From: Pirellulales bacterium | Lineage (GTDB): Bacteria; Planctomycetota; Planctomycetia; Pirellulales; UBA1268 | Direction: 5' to 3' | Assembly: GCA_018401745.1 (NCBI GenBank) | Contig: JAGYJY010000026.1 | Location: 70,927 to 118,914, forward strand | DNA: 47,988 nucleotides | In this document: in pieces, positions 18,240-28,902 of the stretch | Layout: every line of letters starts with the position of its first letter | Position numbering within the stretch: the first letter of the stretch is position 1 | Program-made: the position numbers and the translations under genes | The notes under the pieces: generated by a model | What the model saw: only the letters and a program-made list of their open reading frames with translations | Databases searched by the model: none | Told to the model about the DNA's origin: nothing

Positions 18240-21200
18240 TTAGTGATTGAACAAGAACGCTGGGCTATTGATCAACGCCCAGGTGAGGTCCTCGGCAGCA
18301 GTCAGCCGCCGATTCTCAAGCTGCATCTGGCTTTGGTTGACGTCTTCGCGGAGCCGCAGCAACAGCGGGTCGTCGTGGATCGGCTTGCGAAGCTCGGCCA
18401 GCTGCCGCTCCATCGCGGTGATCCCTGGGTCGGTCGGCACAGCGGCCTTCGCTGTCGCCACCTGCTTTTCCAGCTCGCGAACGCCCCCGTCGGTCTTCCC
18501 GAGAAAGGCCAGCAAGGGAGCAGCTGCCTCGTCGCCCCGCGACTCCGCCGGAATCGCCAGCACCGATGCAAACGCCTCCGGAAGGCTCAGCGGCAGCGGC
18601 CCCGCCGCGTTGGTCGCTGAAATCCGCAACGCTCCCAGCCGGTGCGCCTCGGCATTGTGCTGCTGATGGATTTTCACGGTCAGCCGCACCCCCTCAGGAT
18701 TGGCGACAGGCTCCGCGAGCGTAAAGGTCGCCCAGTGGTGCACGCCGGTCGCCGGGTGCACAGCCCAGCCCTGCTGATCACCGGCGTTGCCATCAAAGGC
18801 CTGCTCGATGGCGAAGCCTTCTTGCGTAAAGCTCGCCTTACCCGAGGCAATCTTCAGCGGAACGGCATCACCGCCTCCGAGCGGCGACTGCAGCACCTCA
18901 AACTCCGTGACCACAAAGTTGCCATTGGGCGGCAGCCCCGGGCCTCCGCCCGGCAGGTCTGGCGACGCCAGCGCCTCCAGCCGGAGGCCGGTGATCTGCG
19001 GCAGCCGCGTCTCCACAACCACTTCGTAGATCCCCTTCTCTTTGCTCCCGCTGGCCCACACCGAACGGTCGCTGCGAATGCTCAGGCTGTTGCCAGCCGT
19101 CGCCGTCACCGCCGTCGGCCGCAGCGGAAACCACTCCGGCGAGGCAGCGAGCGTCTGCTCCCATTCGGGCAGCTTCTCGCCGAGCTTGCCGCGAGCAGCA
19201 GCCACCGCCGCTTCGGCTGCGGCAATCTTTTCAGCCCGCGCCTGCTCCGCCTGCTCGCGGGCCGGCCGCAGCGACTCCGTCAGCTCCGCAAGCGCCGTCT
19301 CGGCGGCCGCGATCGCCGCCTGCTGCTCAGCCTCCAGCTCCGGCTTCCGCACCATCCAGGCCTGTTCCTGCTCAGCGAGGGCCGCCACGAGCGCTGCGTG
19401 ATCGTCGTCAATGGCCTCGAGCGAGATCTGAAAAGCGTCGATCTCAGCAGCCGTGGGCAGCCGGTTGAGGATCCGCACAAACAGTTCGTCCACCAGCGAC
19501 GCGTTCCCTGGCAAACGCTGCACGAGCTCGTCGATCTGATTGCCTTCGCTGGCAATGGCCGTTCCCACCGTCGGCCCGCTGACAAGCGCCATGATCGGGC
19601 CCAGCTGCAGGTCGCTCGAACGCTCACATTCGCAGGCGCTTTCCCGCACGGGCCTGCCAAGATTGGCAAGAAATCCATCCGGAGTCGCCACGCCCACATC
19701 TGGCAGCGCGGCCGCCCGAGTGCCGGCCGGCACACCTGGAATCTCCGACGGTGCTCCGGTCACGGCATGGATCGTGTCGTAGAGCACTTCCGCCGGCAGC
19801 CGTCGAGGCTTGGCGTGGCTGTAGTTGAGGGTGTCGTCGGCGTTCCACTCGTTGGCTTCCACCGACAGCTGATAGGTACGACTGAAGCAGATGGCCCGCA
19901 TCAGCTGCCGCACGTTAAACCCGCTCTCGAGAAACTCCTGCGTGAGATGGTCGAGCAGGGCTGGGTTGCTCGGCGGGTTGCCGGCCCGAATGTCATCGAT
20001 CGGCTCGATCAGGCCAGTGCCCAGCAGATACCCCCAGAGCCGGTTGACGTAGCTCTTGGCAAAGTAGCGGTTGTCGGGCGAGGTGATCCAAGCCGCCAGC
20101 CGCTCCCGCTCGCTCGCCTCATCAGCGACCTCGAAGTCGCATGCATAGGGAAACGCAGCCTCCACCGCCTTGCCGGTGCGAGGATGCTCAATGCTCCCAG
20201 CGTCGGCATCGTAGACCTCTTCGTAGAGCGGCTTGGCTCCCTCGACGGCTGAGCCTCCGATCGTCGCGTCACCCGCCTCCTCGGCCTTCTTCAGTTTCGT
20301 CTTCGCGAAGAAGGCGGCGGTCTGGAAATACTGATCCTGCGTCCAACGCTCAAAGGGATGGTCGTGGCACTGGTTGCAGTTAAACCGCACGCCCAGGAAG
20401 AGGTGTGTGGTGTTTTCCATCATCAGCTGCGGATCGCGGAGCACCTTGTAGTACGACGCCGCAGGGTTGGCCTTGTTCGACCCGCTGCTTGCGAGCACCT
20501 CCCGGGCAAACTGGTCGTAGGGCCGGTTGTCGGCAACCGCCTGACGGATCCAGTCGCGGAAGGCCGCAGCTCCCTCAGCCCCGAGAAACTTCCGGTTTAC
20601 CTGCAGCAGGTCGGCCCACTTGTTGGTCCAGAAGTCGACATACTCGGGGCTCGCCAGCAGCCGATCGACGACTTCCTCCCGCTTCTCCCGCACCGGCCTC
20701 GTGTCTTTGAGAAACTCGCGAACCTGCTCAGGCGAGGGAGGCAAGCCGGTGAGATCGAGCGTGACCCGTCGCAGGAAGGTGGCATCGTCGCAGAGCTCCG
20801 ACGGCCGAATCTTCATCCGCTGCCACTTGTCGGCCACAAGCTCGTCGATGCGGCCGTAGGTCACCACGTCTTCCCATACAAAGCCATCCCGCGGGCCCAT
20901 CACCGTCAGCGTGGTGGCTGCATAGCTGCCCTCGTAGCGCACCAACACGGCCGCCTCACCGCGACGGATGGCGGTGAGAACACCCGTCGGCGAACTGGTC
21001 GCCACCTCCGTGTTGCCGCTTTCCATAAAGGCGTCGCGGGTCACGTCGCGAGAGCTGCCGTCGGCGTAGCTGGCCACCACCCGGATCTGCTGGGTGCTGC
21101 CGATCTGCTCGACAACCGGGTTTTGCGGCTGCACGCTGATGCCGGTCACCCGGGGCGTCTCCATGTTGAGCCGAGCCCCCTCGGCAACCCAGCGGTGCAC

Positions 21201-23426
21201 CACGCCGTGCTGGGGCGAGCCTTCTTCAATCCGCACACCCCCTTCGTGTGGCACGCGGCCGAGCGCCTTGGAAATCATCAGGCTGTCGTCGGGCGACGCC
21301 ACGTTCACGCGGCGGGCCGCCAGGTCGTCAGTCAGCGCGCGAATATCAAACAATGGGTCGTAGCCACGGAGCGAAAGCTTGAAGCCGTTCTTGCCCTTTT
21401 GAGCGCCGTGGCAGGTGCCCTGGTTGCAGCCGGCCTTGGCGAGGATGGGATTCACATCGCGGATGAAGTCGAGATCGACCACAGCGTCGCTGCCAAGGCC
21501 TGCCACCTCAACCGGCAGCACCGTCTGCTGCGAGCCGACCGTGATCGTCACGCTCCCCGCCCCATCGGCCAGCGGCCGCAGCAGGCCCGAGCCGACTTAC
21601 GGCGAGGTTGTCGCTGACGACATACCTCGCCGCTCGCGTGGCATCGGCCCGCGAGCCATCGGCCATGCGGGCCTCCACCAGCAGCTGGACGTAGGCGTAG
21701 GGACCACTGAGAACGACGCTCTCCACGGGCGACACGTCGATCGCTGCAACCTGATCCAGCGGAAGCTCCACGGCCGCGGGCTCGGCCGCAGCCTCGCTTT
21801 CGGCCGATCGCTGCTGCCAGGCCGCTGGGTCGTAGATCGCCACCTCTCCGGCCGCCGCATCCTGCACCGGAGCCGACCGGAAATGACCGGATTTCCGTTC
21901 CGGCCTGATCAAAAACCCGCACCATCCCGTCGGCCCCACCGACAGCCACCTCGTTGCTGGGCAGGAAACAGGCCGCATACACCGCCACGGGCAGCGGCAC
22001 TCGGGCCAGCTCCTCCTCCGCAGGGTTGGTAAAGGTGGTCAGTTGTTTCTTTTCCTCGTCCGACCGCTGGCCTGCCTCCTTCTTCAGGATGGCCATGATG
22101 TCGTCCGGCACCTCGGCCTGCTCGCGGGCCTTCCAGAGGCAGAGCTCGCTCACACCGTCGATCGTGGAAACAGCCGCCAGCACCTTTGTGTCGTCGCTGA
22201 TGTCGACGGCGAAAATCCGCCCGGGCATTCCTGGCAGCGTCCGCAGGAGATTGGCGTCGTCGCCGATCTTTCGTGGCGTGGCGCGAAACACCCGGTAGAC
22301 CTTCGCTGAGCCATCGGCGCCGCCAACGAGAATCTCATCTCGGCCAGGCAACGGCACCACCGCTGAGAGCCCGCCCCGCAGCGCTCCGGGAGTGATCGAG
22401 GTGATGTTGTCGATGAAGCGTTCGGTGGCGGTTTCGGTCAGCTTGCAGGTCATGTCGCGAGCCACCGAAACGATGTGGGTGCCGTCGGCGATGAAGGCCG
22501 TGCCGAGCACCCAGTCTTCGTGGGCGCCCTGGAAGACCTTCTGCTCACCTGACACCGCGTCGATCGCCCGCACCACGTTGTCGGTGCCACCAAAGGCCAC
22601 CAGCGATCCATCGGGCGACCAGCTCACGCCCCGCAGGGTGTCGTAGGTAAAGCTTTTGGAGACCTCAAGCTCCTGGCTGGCCACATTCCAGATCTGGATC
22701 TCACCCGATCGGCCAGGTTCACCACCGGCCGCTGCCAGCCGCGTGCCATCGGGGCTAAACCGCACCGACTCAATCCGCTCGCTCATGCCCACGAGCCGTC
22801 CCACGGGAGCACCCGTCGATGCCTCCAGCAGAATCACCTCATGAAATCCCGCCACGGCCAGCAGGTTGCCAGCCGATGTGGCATCGACGGACGTGATCGC
22901 CGGCAGACGCGTGTACACCGGCGGATTGTCTCGCGAAAACGCCAGCGGAGCTGCAGGCGAGTCGTCGTGGGCCCCTGCGGCGATCCAGCGACGGATGGTC
23001 TCAATCTCTGCTGACGCCAACGGTGGCGGGTTCTTCGGCATCTCGGCGGCACCGTCCACCGGCTCGATCTGCCCCATCAGATAACTCGCGGCCGGATCCC
23101 CCGGCACGATGGCGGGCTCGCCCGATTCGTCCACCGGCGAGCAGCCGGTCAAAGCGGGTCATCACATACTCACCCTGCGGCTTGGCCTCCTGATGGCAGC
23201 CCACGCAGTGCCTGGCGAAGATCGGCTGCACGTCGCGATGGAAACTGACCATCTCCGCGGCGTCGTCAGCCCGGGCTGCCTGATGTGGCTGCAGTGAGCC
23301 GAGAAGCATCGCCGCAGCCACCCAGAGTGGAAAACCGCCGCTGAGCTGCCGGAGCGATGCTCCACCGGCAGGAACCTGGGGAGAGAAGCGTGCCACATGA
23401 CCCCGGCGCTTTGAGAACAACCGCAT
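18240..23426 (-). CDS. Giant fusion: cytochrome, WD40 propeller, Ig-like, haem motif, DUF1549, DUF1553 (three frameshifts)
   Basis: About 1727 residues when three +1 breaks are bridged, at about 23127-23132, 21876-21884 and 21592-21600. A signal peptide (about 30-52) leads to CVGCH and [20 protein letters not shown], which is split by the first break. A WD40 region follows (about 150-500, with repeats such as [14 protein letters not shown] and [14 protein letters not shown]), then an Ig-like region (about 520-620). Next come CNQGTCHG (C-x4-C-H), another Ig-like segment, DUF1549 with [12 protein letters not shown], and DUF1553 interrupted by a coiled coil ([20 protein letters not shown]) and a beta-rich insert. 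There is no second leader or ribosome-binding site at the internal junctions, so this is one gene. The start ATG 23426 has AGAGGTG close by. A candidate operator lies about 114 bases upstream. The function of the fusion is unknown; haem binding plus a protein-interaction propeller is inferred. Confidence 0.78.
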
Positions 23427-23534
23427 CCGACACCTCTGTCTTGAGCACTCGTATCAGGCCTCTCGGCCCTCTCGGCTCGCAGGCCCCCGACGACCCACCA
23501 GCACGACGGGGCACCTCAGACAACAACCCGTCGT

Positions 23535-23547
23535 CTGTCGACAGTTT
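23535..23547. promoter_or_regulatory. Second copy of the GntR-type palindrome
   Basis: CTGTCGACAG at 23535-23544 is a 10-bp palindrome, extended by TTT to a 13-base match with the site upstream of the GntR gene. Its centre is about 114 bases before the fusion gene start (23426), compared with about 115 bases for the GntR site. It lies between two divergent genes and could also affect the exporter operon starting at 23705. Regulation is inferred. Confidence 0.5.
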
Positions 23548-23704
23548 TCCCCGCGTGGCCAAGTCTACCTTCTTCTCCCAGCCGCTGCCTCCCCTTTGAG
23601 AAAGGTGGAGTGCCGAGCCGGGTGCGTTGCGGATGAGCCGGGAGACCGGTATCGTGCCCCACGGGCGATGGCTGACGTCGCCAAATCAAGGGGGGCACAA
23701 GCCC

Positions 23705-26272
23705 ATGGCGTGGCATCGCCTGAGAATGCATCTGCCGTTGACCACGGCGATCTTTGCCGCAGCAGTGTTGCTGTGCGGTCTGCGTGGAGCGGGTGCACAG
23801 CCAGCGTCATCCGCCGTCGCATCAGGCGGCGACACAGGCCAAGGCAGCGTGACAGCGAGGGCTTCTGCCTCGATCGTGCGGCAGCACCGGGCCGACGCCT
23901 GGTCCGTGCTGAGCGTGCAGGCCGAGCACACTCCGGGCGAAAATGGGGGCGAAGGCGGCGAGGGAATGGTGTCGGTCTATTTTCCCGACACCGTCGACCA
24001 GCAGTATGTGCGTCGCATCTGGGTGCCCGAGGGTGGCCAGCGACTGGCGTTTCTTCCCTTTCGGATGCCCGCAGGAATTCCACGATCGCAGGGCAGCGTC
24101 GAACTGCAGATGGCCTCGATCGAAGTCGGCGAGGGCGATCGTGAAGTCTTTCGCCGCAGCGCAGGGAACCCGCTCACCGACAGCATTCTGCTCTCAGTTG
24201 ATCACGATCCGGTGAAGACGATGGCGATCTACCGCCGCCACTCCATCACCAGTGAAAACCGGATGGACCGGCCAGACGTCGACGCCATCGACATGCTGCA
24301 TGTCGCCCGGCAGACCGCCAAGCTCTCCACCAACGTGACCTCCTACCAGGAGGACTTGCTTCCACCGTGGCCCGAGGCCTTCGAGCAGTACCAGACGATG
24401 GTGCTCTGCGGAGGCCGGCTGGCCCACGATGCCGCCGGGCTTGCCGCCATCCGCGGCTGGCTTCGCAATGGCGGCCGCCTGTGGATCATGGCCGATCGCA
24501 CGCCCCCATCCATGCTTGCGGCGATTCTCGGCAATCGCCTCGACCTGACGGTGGTGGATCGGGTGGAGCTCGACAGTTTTGAGATTCAGTCGCCCCTCCG
24601 ACGGTCCGGCGAGGTGCTCGTCGACAGCTGCGAGTTTGAAACGCCCGTCGAGTTCGTGCGGGTGGCCACCGAACGCGACGACATCACCGCCACCATCAAC
24701 GGCTGGCCTGCAGCGATCTGGTTTCCGTATGGCGAAGGCGAGGTTTTGTTGACCACCCTGGCACCGCGGGGCTGGATCGATGAGTTTGACGAGACGCCAA
24801 CGGTGGCCCTTTCAGAGATGATGACCCGCTTCTTCAGTGTGCCTGAAGGACGGCTTGAGCCAGCCCTGATGGAAGCTGCTGTCACGCAGCAGATCGGCTA
24901 CTCGATCCCCAGTCGCGGCTTTGCGGTGGCGATCTTGGCCGTCTGCTGCGGATGCCTGGCCGTGGCGGGCTTTGTGCTCGCTCGTCGCGACCAGCTGGAA
25001 CATCTCTCCTGGGCCGTGCCTGTGATCGCGGTGGTGACCACGAGCGTGTTTCTGGCGACGGGCTTCGCCAACTCCACGAGCGTGCCGCCGAGCATCGCAG
25101 CCCTGGAAATCCACCGCGTGCTGCCGGGCACGAACGAAACCCGCACGGAAGGGCTCGCTGCGATCTACGATTCGCAGTCTCGCAACGTCGACTGGTCTGC
25201 CGCCAGCCGCCGTTGGGCGATCCCCGTGCCGCCTTCAGACGGTGAAATCCGCCGGCTTGTCTGGCTCGATGACGACACCATGGTTCCCGACAATGCGTCT
25301 ACGGCGGCTGGCAGCGTCGGCACGGCACGGCTCACAGCGGCGACCGTTTCTAAGGCTCCGCTTTCCGTTACAGCGCATTTTGGTCCCGATGGCCTCGAAG
25401 GGCGATTTCCTTCTGCCGGCGAGGAGCCTGCGGCGGTTCCCACCGATGCGGTCATCGTGCAGGCGTCGATGCCGGGGCTGCCGGTCGCCGCCGCGGCCGA
25501 TGGCAGTTTCACGGCCGCAGCCGACACGGTGCTCGCTGCGGGCGAGTACGTGGCGGGAGGGCTCCTTTCCGACGAGCAGGCCCGTCGGCACTCCGTGCTG
25601 CAGCAGCTCCTCGCGCCAGACGATGGCTGGGTGTTTCCCCGCGAGCCCTCGCTGCTGGCGTGGTCCGACGAGCTTGCTTGGGCAGATCGCTTTCCTGAGG
25701 GCTTTGCGACCGTTGGTGCTGCCCTGCATGTCGTGCCGCTCACACTCAGCCGCACCCCTCCGGGCACGCGGTTCACCATCCCCACAACGTTCTTGCGGCC
25801 GTCGATCGAGGCGGGCCGTGCCGGCACCTCCACCGCCTACAGCGGTCGCACAGGCCAGTGGGTCAAGGGGATGACGCGAGGAGGCGAAACCGTGCTCCGC
25901 TTCGAGCTGCCAGCAGAGGTTCGACCCTGCCAGCTGGACGGCGGCACACTTCTCGTGCGGTGCACCATTCCATCGCGGACCTTGGAAGTCTGGGCATATG
26001 GCGGTTCTGAGCCTGTGCAGGTGTTTGCCCGCTCCAATCCCAGCGGCGTGCTCACCATTCCGCTGGCAGCCGACCATCTTGTGATGGACGCCGGCGGCGG
26101 CGTTCGTCTCGGAATCATTGTTGGCGACGTGGAGCGGCCCGAGGTCGCCGAGGCCAGCACCGACGCGGATGCGGATGGCGGACTGGACGACTTTGAAGAC
26201 ACCGGCTGGCAGATCGATTACGCGCGGTTGACGCTGACCGGCGAAACCTCAGCAGCGAGAGAACAACCATGA
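23705..26272 (+). CDS. Membrane protein with GATase-like domain, exporter-associated
   Basis: The gene is intact, 855 residues. The start is the ATG at 23705, with AAGGGGGG at 23689-23696; an upstream in-frame ATG would precede the signal peptide by 26 residues. The leader (MAWHRLRMHLPLTTAIF) is followed by an extracytoplasmic region. At about 236-262 lies GGRLAHDAAGLAAIRGWLRN then GGRLWIM, typical of the class I glutamine-amidotransferase-like domains found in GldG/DUF4159-like proteins. No catalytic Cys is evident there. Two membrane segments lie at about 404-425 and 437-457, followed by a long beta-rich part. The stop overlaps the ATPase start by four bases (ATGA), so it belongs to the ABC exporter unit. 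The exported substrate is not identifiable. Confidence 0.7.
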   Translation: MAWHRLRMHLPLTTAIFAAAVLLCGLRGAGAQPASSAVASGGDTGQGSVTARASASIVRQHRADAWSVLSVQAEHTPGENGGEGGEGMVSVYFPDTVDQQYVRRIWVPEGGQRLAFLPFRMPAGIPRSQGSVELQMASIEVGEGDREVFRRSAGNPLTDSILLSVDHDPVKTMAIYRRHSITSENRMDRPDVDAIDMLHVARQTAKLSTNVTSYQEDLLPPWPEAFEQYQTMVLCGGRLAHDAAGLAAIRGWLRNGGRLWIMADRTPPSMLAAILGNRLDLTVVDRVELDSFEIQSPLRRSGEVLVDSCEFETPVEFVRVATERDDITATINGWPAAIWFPYGEGEVLLTTLAPRGWIDEFDETPTVALSEMMTRFFSVPEGRLEPALMEAAVTQQIGYSIPSRGFAVAILAVCCGCLAVAGFVLARRDQLEHLSWAVPVIAVVTTSVFLATGFANSTSVPPSIAALEIHRVLPGTNETRTEGLAAIYDSQSRNVDWSAASRRWAIPVPPSDGEIRRLVWLDDDTMVPDNASTAAGSVGTARLTAATVSKAPLSVTAHFGPDGLEGRFPSAGEEPAAVPTDAVIVQASMPGLPVAAAADGSFTAAADTVLAAGEYVAGGLLSDEQARRHSVLQQLLAPDDGWVFPREPSLLAWSDELAWADRFPEGFATVGAALHVVPLTLSRTPPGTRFTIPTTFLRPSIEAGRAGTSTAYSGRTGQWVKGMTRGGETVLRFELPAEVRPCQLDGGTLLVRCTIPSRTLEVWAYGGSEPVQVFARSNPSGVLTIPLAADHLVMDAGGGVRLGIIVGDVERPEVAEASTDADADGGLDDFEDTGWQIDYARLTLTGETSAAREQP

Positions 26273-27231
26273 TCAGCACGGCGGGGCCCGTCGTGGTCAC
26301 TCATGAACTGACCAAACGCTATGGCGAGTTCACGGCACTCGACAGCCTCTCGTTCATGCTCGACCGCGGCCAGATCCTCGGCTTCATCGGCCCCAACGGC
26401 GCCGGCAAGACGACGACCATCAAGATCCTGGTCGGCCTGATGCGGCCCACGAGTGGCTCAGCGAGCATCGCAGGAGCCGACTGTGTTCGCGATGCCCGCC
26501 GCATCAAGCGGCTCGTCGGCTTCATGCCCGACACCTTCGGCTCCTACGACAACATGCGGGTGCGGGAATACCTCGACTTTTTCGGTGCGGCCTTCGGCAT
26601 CGGCCGTCGGGAGCGGACGCGGCGGATCGACGAGGTGCTTGAGACCACCGGCTCGACCTACATGCGAGATCGCTACGTCGAGAGCCTCAGCCACGGCATG
26701 AAGCAGCGGATCGGCGTGGCCCGCACGCTGCTGCACGATCCTGATGTGCTGATCCTCGATGAGCCGGCCAACGGTCTCGACCCGCAGGCCCGCATCGAGA
26801 TGCGAGAGCTGCTGCTCAAACTGGCCGACATGGGCAAAACCCTGATCGTCACCAGCCACATCCTTCCGGAGCTCTCCCGCATCTGCAACGTGGTCGCGAT
26901 CATGACCAAGGGCACGCTCCGCGCCTTCGGCACGCTCGATCAGATCATGCAGGCGATCCGCCAGCGGCGGACGTTTGAGGTCCAGCTGGTCGAGGCCGCG
27001 AAGGCCCCCGAGGTCGCTTCCGCAGTGTCGCGGGGGCTCGACGAGAGCGAGCAGCAGAGCGTGGCGGCCCATGATGCCGAGGCCGTGGTCCGCTTCCAGA
27101 CCAGCCGCTCCGACGCCGACCTCGCCGACCTGCTGGGAGGCCTGGTGCGGGCCAACCTTGGGATCGCCCAGTTTCGCGAGGTGCCCACCGATCTCGAAGA
27201 CGCCTTCCTTACGGTCACACGTGAGTCATGA
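26269..27231 (+). CDS. ABC transporter ATP-binding protein (ABC-2 type)
   Basis: 320 residues. Walker A is GPNGAGKT (41-48), the signature LSHGMKQ is at 140-146, Walker B LILDEP at 161-166 and the switch histidine at 197 (TSHILPE). The full complement suggests an active ATPase. The sequence type is the CcmA/NatA-like class that drives ABC-2 exporters, and the C-terminal ~100 residues form the usual accessory extension. It overlaps the upstream and downstream genes by four bases each (ATGA), so subunits are probably made together. Substrate unknown. Confidence 0.93.
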   Translation: MISTAGPVVVTHELTKRYGEFTALDSLSFMLDRGQILGFIGPNGAGKTTTIKILVGLMRPTSGSASIAGADCVRDARRIKRLVGFMPDTFGSYDNMRVREYLDFFGAAFGIGRRERTRRIDEVLETTGSTYMRDRYVESLSHGMKQRIGVARTLLHDPDVLILDEPANGLDPQARIEMRELLLKLADMGKTLIVTSHILPELSRICNVVAIMTKGTLRAFGTLDQIMQAIRQRRTFEVQLVEAAKAPEVASAVSRGLDESEQQSVAAHDAEAVVRFQTSRSDADLADLLGGLVRANLGIAQFREVPTDLEDAFLTVTRES

Positions 27232-28883
27232 TTGCGATCTTTCAACGCGAGTTTTTCGGCATTCTTCGCCTGCGAAGGGCCGTTGTCGCAATCGTCGCCA
27301 TGGCGCTCTGCTCGGGGCTGCTCGTGCTGGCACGCTGGCCGTCTGAGGGCCTCGTCGACCTCTCGGGCAGCCAGGCTCGGCAGGTGTTTCGGATCTTCAC
27401 CTACGGCATGCTCGCCGGCGTGTTGCTGCTGGCGCCGGCCTGGCCCGCCACCTCGTTCGTGCAGGAGCGGCGGCGCGGCACGCTGGCCCTTCTCTTCAAC
27501 ACGCCGCTCTCCAAGCTCTCGATCTACGCAGGAAAGCTCTCAGGCGTGCTCGCCTTCACCGGCCTGCTGCTGGTCACAAGCCTGCCCGCGGCAGCAGCCT
27601 GCTACGCAATGGGTGGTGTCGATCTCTGGCAAGACCTGGGCAGCGTGGCCCTCGTGCTGCTGGTGGCCACGCTGGAGTATGTCGCCATCGGGCTGCTGGT
27701 GAGCACCTTTGCCGGCTCCACTGATGCCGCCGTGCGGACCACCTACGCGGCAGTCTTTTCGCTCTGCTTCCTCACCCTTGGCCCTCACTACTTTCTCCAA
27801 GGGCAGCCGGGATGGATGCCCTTCGCCGCGGCCTGGCTGCGCCGCGTGTCGCCGCTTCCGGTGCTGATGCACCTGGTCGGCCAGGGCAGCATCGGCTCGC
27901 AAGGCCTGATGGAGTCGAGCTCGGGCTTGCCTGAATACCTGCTGGCAAGCGTCGCCGTCACGCTGGCGGTGATGGCGGCCACCTTGCTGCAGCTGCACTC
28001 CGGCATCTTCGACCGTTCCCGTTCCCAGGGCGTGATCACCGACGAGCAGTCGCTCGGCGTGCGGGCAGCCCGCCGGGTGTTTTTCCTGGTTGACCCGCAG
28101 CGGCGATCTGCCGGCATCCCGTTCTGGCTCAACCCTGTGATGGTCAAAGAGTTTCGCACCCGCCGCTTCGGCAGGCTCCACTGGATCCTGCGGCTGGTGG
28201 CGGCCTGTGCGGTGGTCTCGCTGCTGACCACCCTCGCGGCCACCACCGGCACGGTCGACTGGGGCGTGGAGACGATCGGCGGCCTGCTGGTGATCTTCCA
28301 AGTTCTCCTGATGGTGCTGCTCACGCCGAGTCTGTCCGCCGGGCTGATCAGCGGGGAGCGGGAAAGTGGTGGCTGGGATCTTCTGCGGATGACCCGCCTC
28401 TCAGGCTGGCAGCTGGCTGTCGGCAAGCTGATGAGCGTGGCGTGGACGCTGCTTCTGGTGCTGCTGGCCACCCTGCCCGGCTACATCGTGATGATCGCCA
28501 TCAAGCCGGTGATGTGGCTCCAGGTGTCGCTCGTGATCATCTGCCTGTTGCTCACAACGCTGGTCACCCTCGCCGTCAGCGCGGCGGTCGGCAGCCTTTT
28601 CGCGAGAACCACCACGTCGACCGTTTCAGCCTACGTCGTGTTGCTGGCAATGTTCTTCGGCCCGCTGCTGGTGTGGCTTGGCCGCGACGCCCCCTTTGGC
28701 TACGAGGTCGTGCAGGCGGCTCTGGCCATCACGCCTGCCGCGGCGGCGCTCTCCGTGATTGGCATGCCCGGCTTCGAGCAGTACGAACTGATTCCTCTCT
28801 CGTGGTGGGTTGCGGCTGGTGTGACCGCGGTCTCGTTTGGAATCCTGTCGGCTCGCATCTGGCGGCTGATGCGTCCGTCCTGA
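27228..28883 (+). CDS. ABC-2 type permease
   Basis: 551 residues with about twelve hydrophobic segments (first at about 18-36; later clusters such as GVLAFTGLLLVTSLPAAAACY), in two halves separated by a cytoplasmic region at about 255-320. This doubled six-helix layout suggests a fused permease able to pair with an ATPase dimer. Its first codons are typical of ABC-2 permeases (IFQREFFGILRLRRAVV). ATGA overlap with the ATPase indicates coupling. It is the third gene of a GATase-like protein/ATPase/permease cluster of the kind found in planctomycetes and Bacteroidetes (Gld-like). A direct role in motility is not implied by sequence. Confidence 0.9.
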   Translation: MIAIFQREFFGILRLRRAVVAIVAMALCSGLLVLARWPSEGLVDLSGSQARQVFRIFTYGMLAGVLLLAPAWPATSFVQERRRGTLALLFNTPLSKLSIYAGKLSGVLAFTGLLLVTSLPAAAACYAMGGVDLWQDLGSVALVLLVATLEYVAIGLLVSTFAGSTDAAVRTTYAAVFSLCFLTLGPHYFLQGQPGWMPFAAAWLRRVSPLPVLMHLVGQGSIGSQGLMESSSGLPEYLLASVAVTLAVMAATLLQLHSGIFDRSRSQGVITDEQSLGVRAARRVFFLVDPQRRSAGIPFWLNPVMVKEFRTRRFGRLHWILRLVAACAVVSLLTTLAATTGTVDWGVETIGGLLVIFQVLLMVLLTPSLSAGLISGERESGGWDLLRMTRLSGWQLAVGKLMSVAWTLLLVLLATLPGYIVMIAIKPVMWLQVSLVIICLLLTTLVTLAVSAAVGSLFARTTTSTVSAYVVLLAMFFGPLLVWLGRDAPFGYEVVQAALAITPAAAALSVIGMPGFEQYELIPLSWWVAAGVTAVSFGILSARIWRLMRPS

Positions 28884-28902
28884 TACGGCGAGGTGTGTGG
28901 TC

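Noticed and set aside
21548..23152. WD40 protein and PSD1 protein as two separate genes
   Set aside because: No leader, start or ribosome-binding site at the junction, and both sides join in a single +1 frame.
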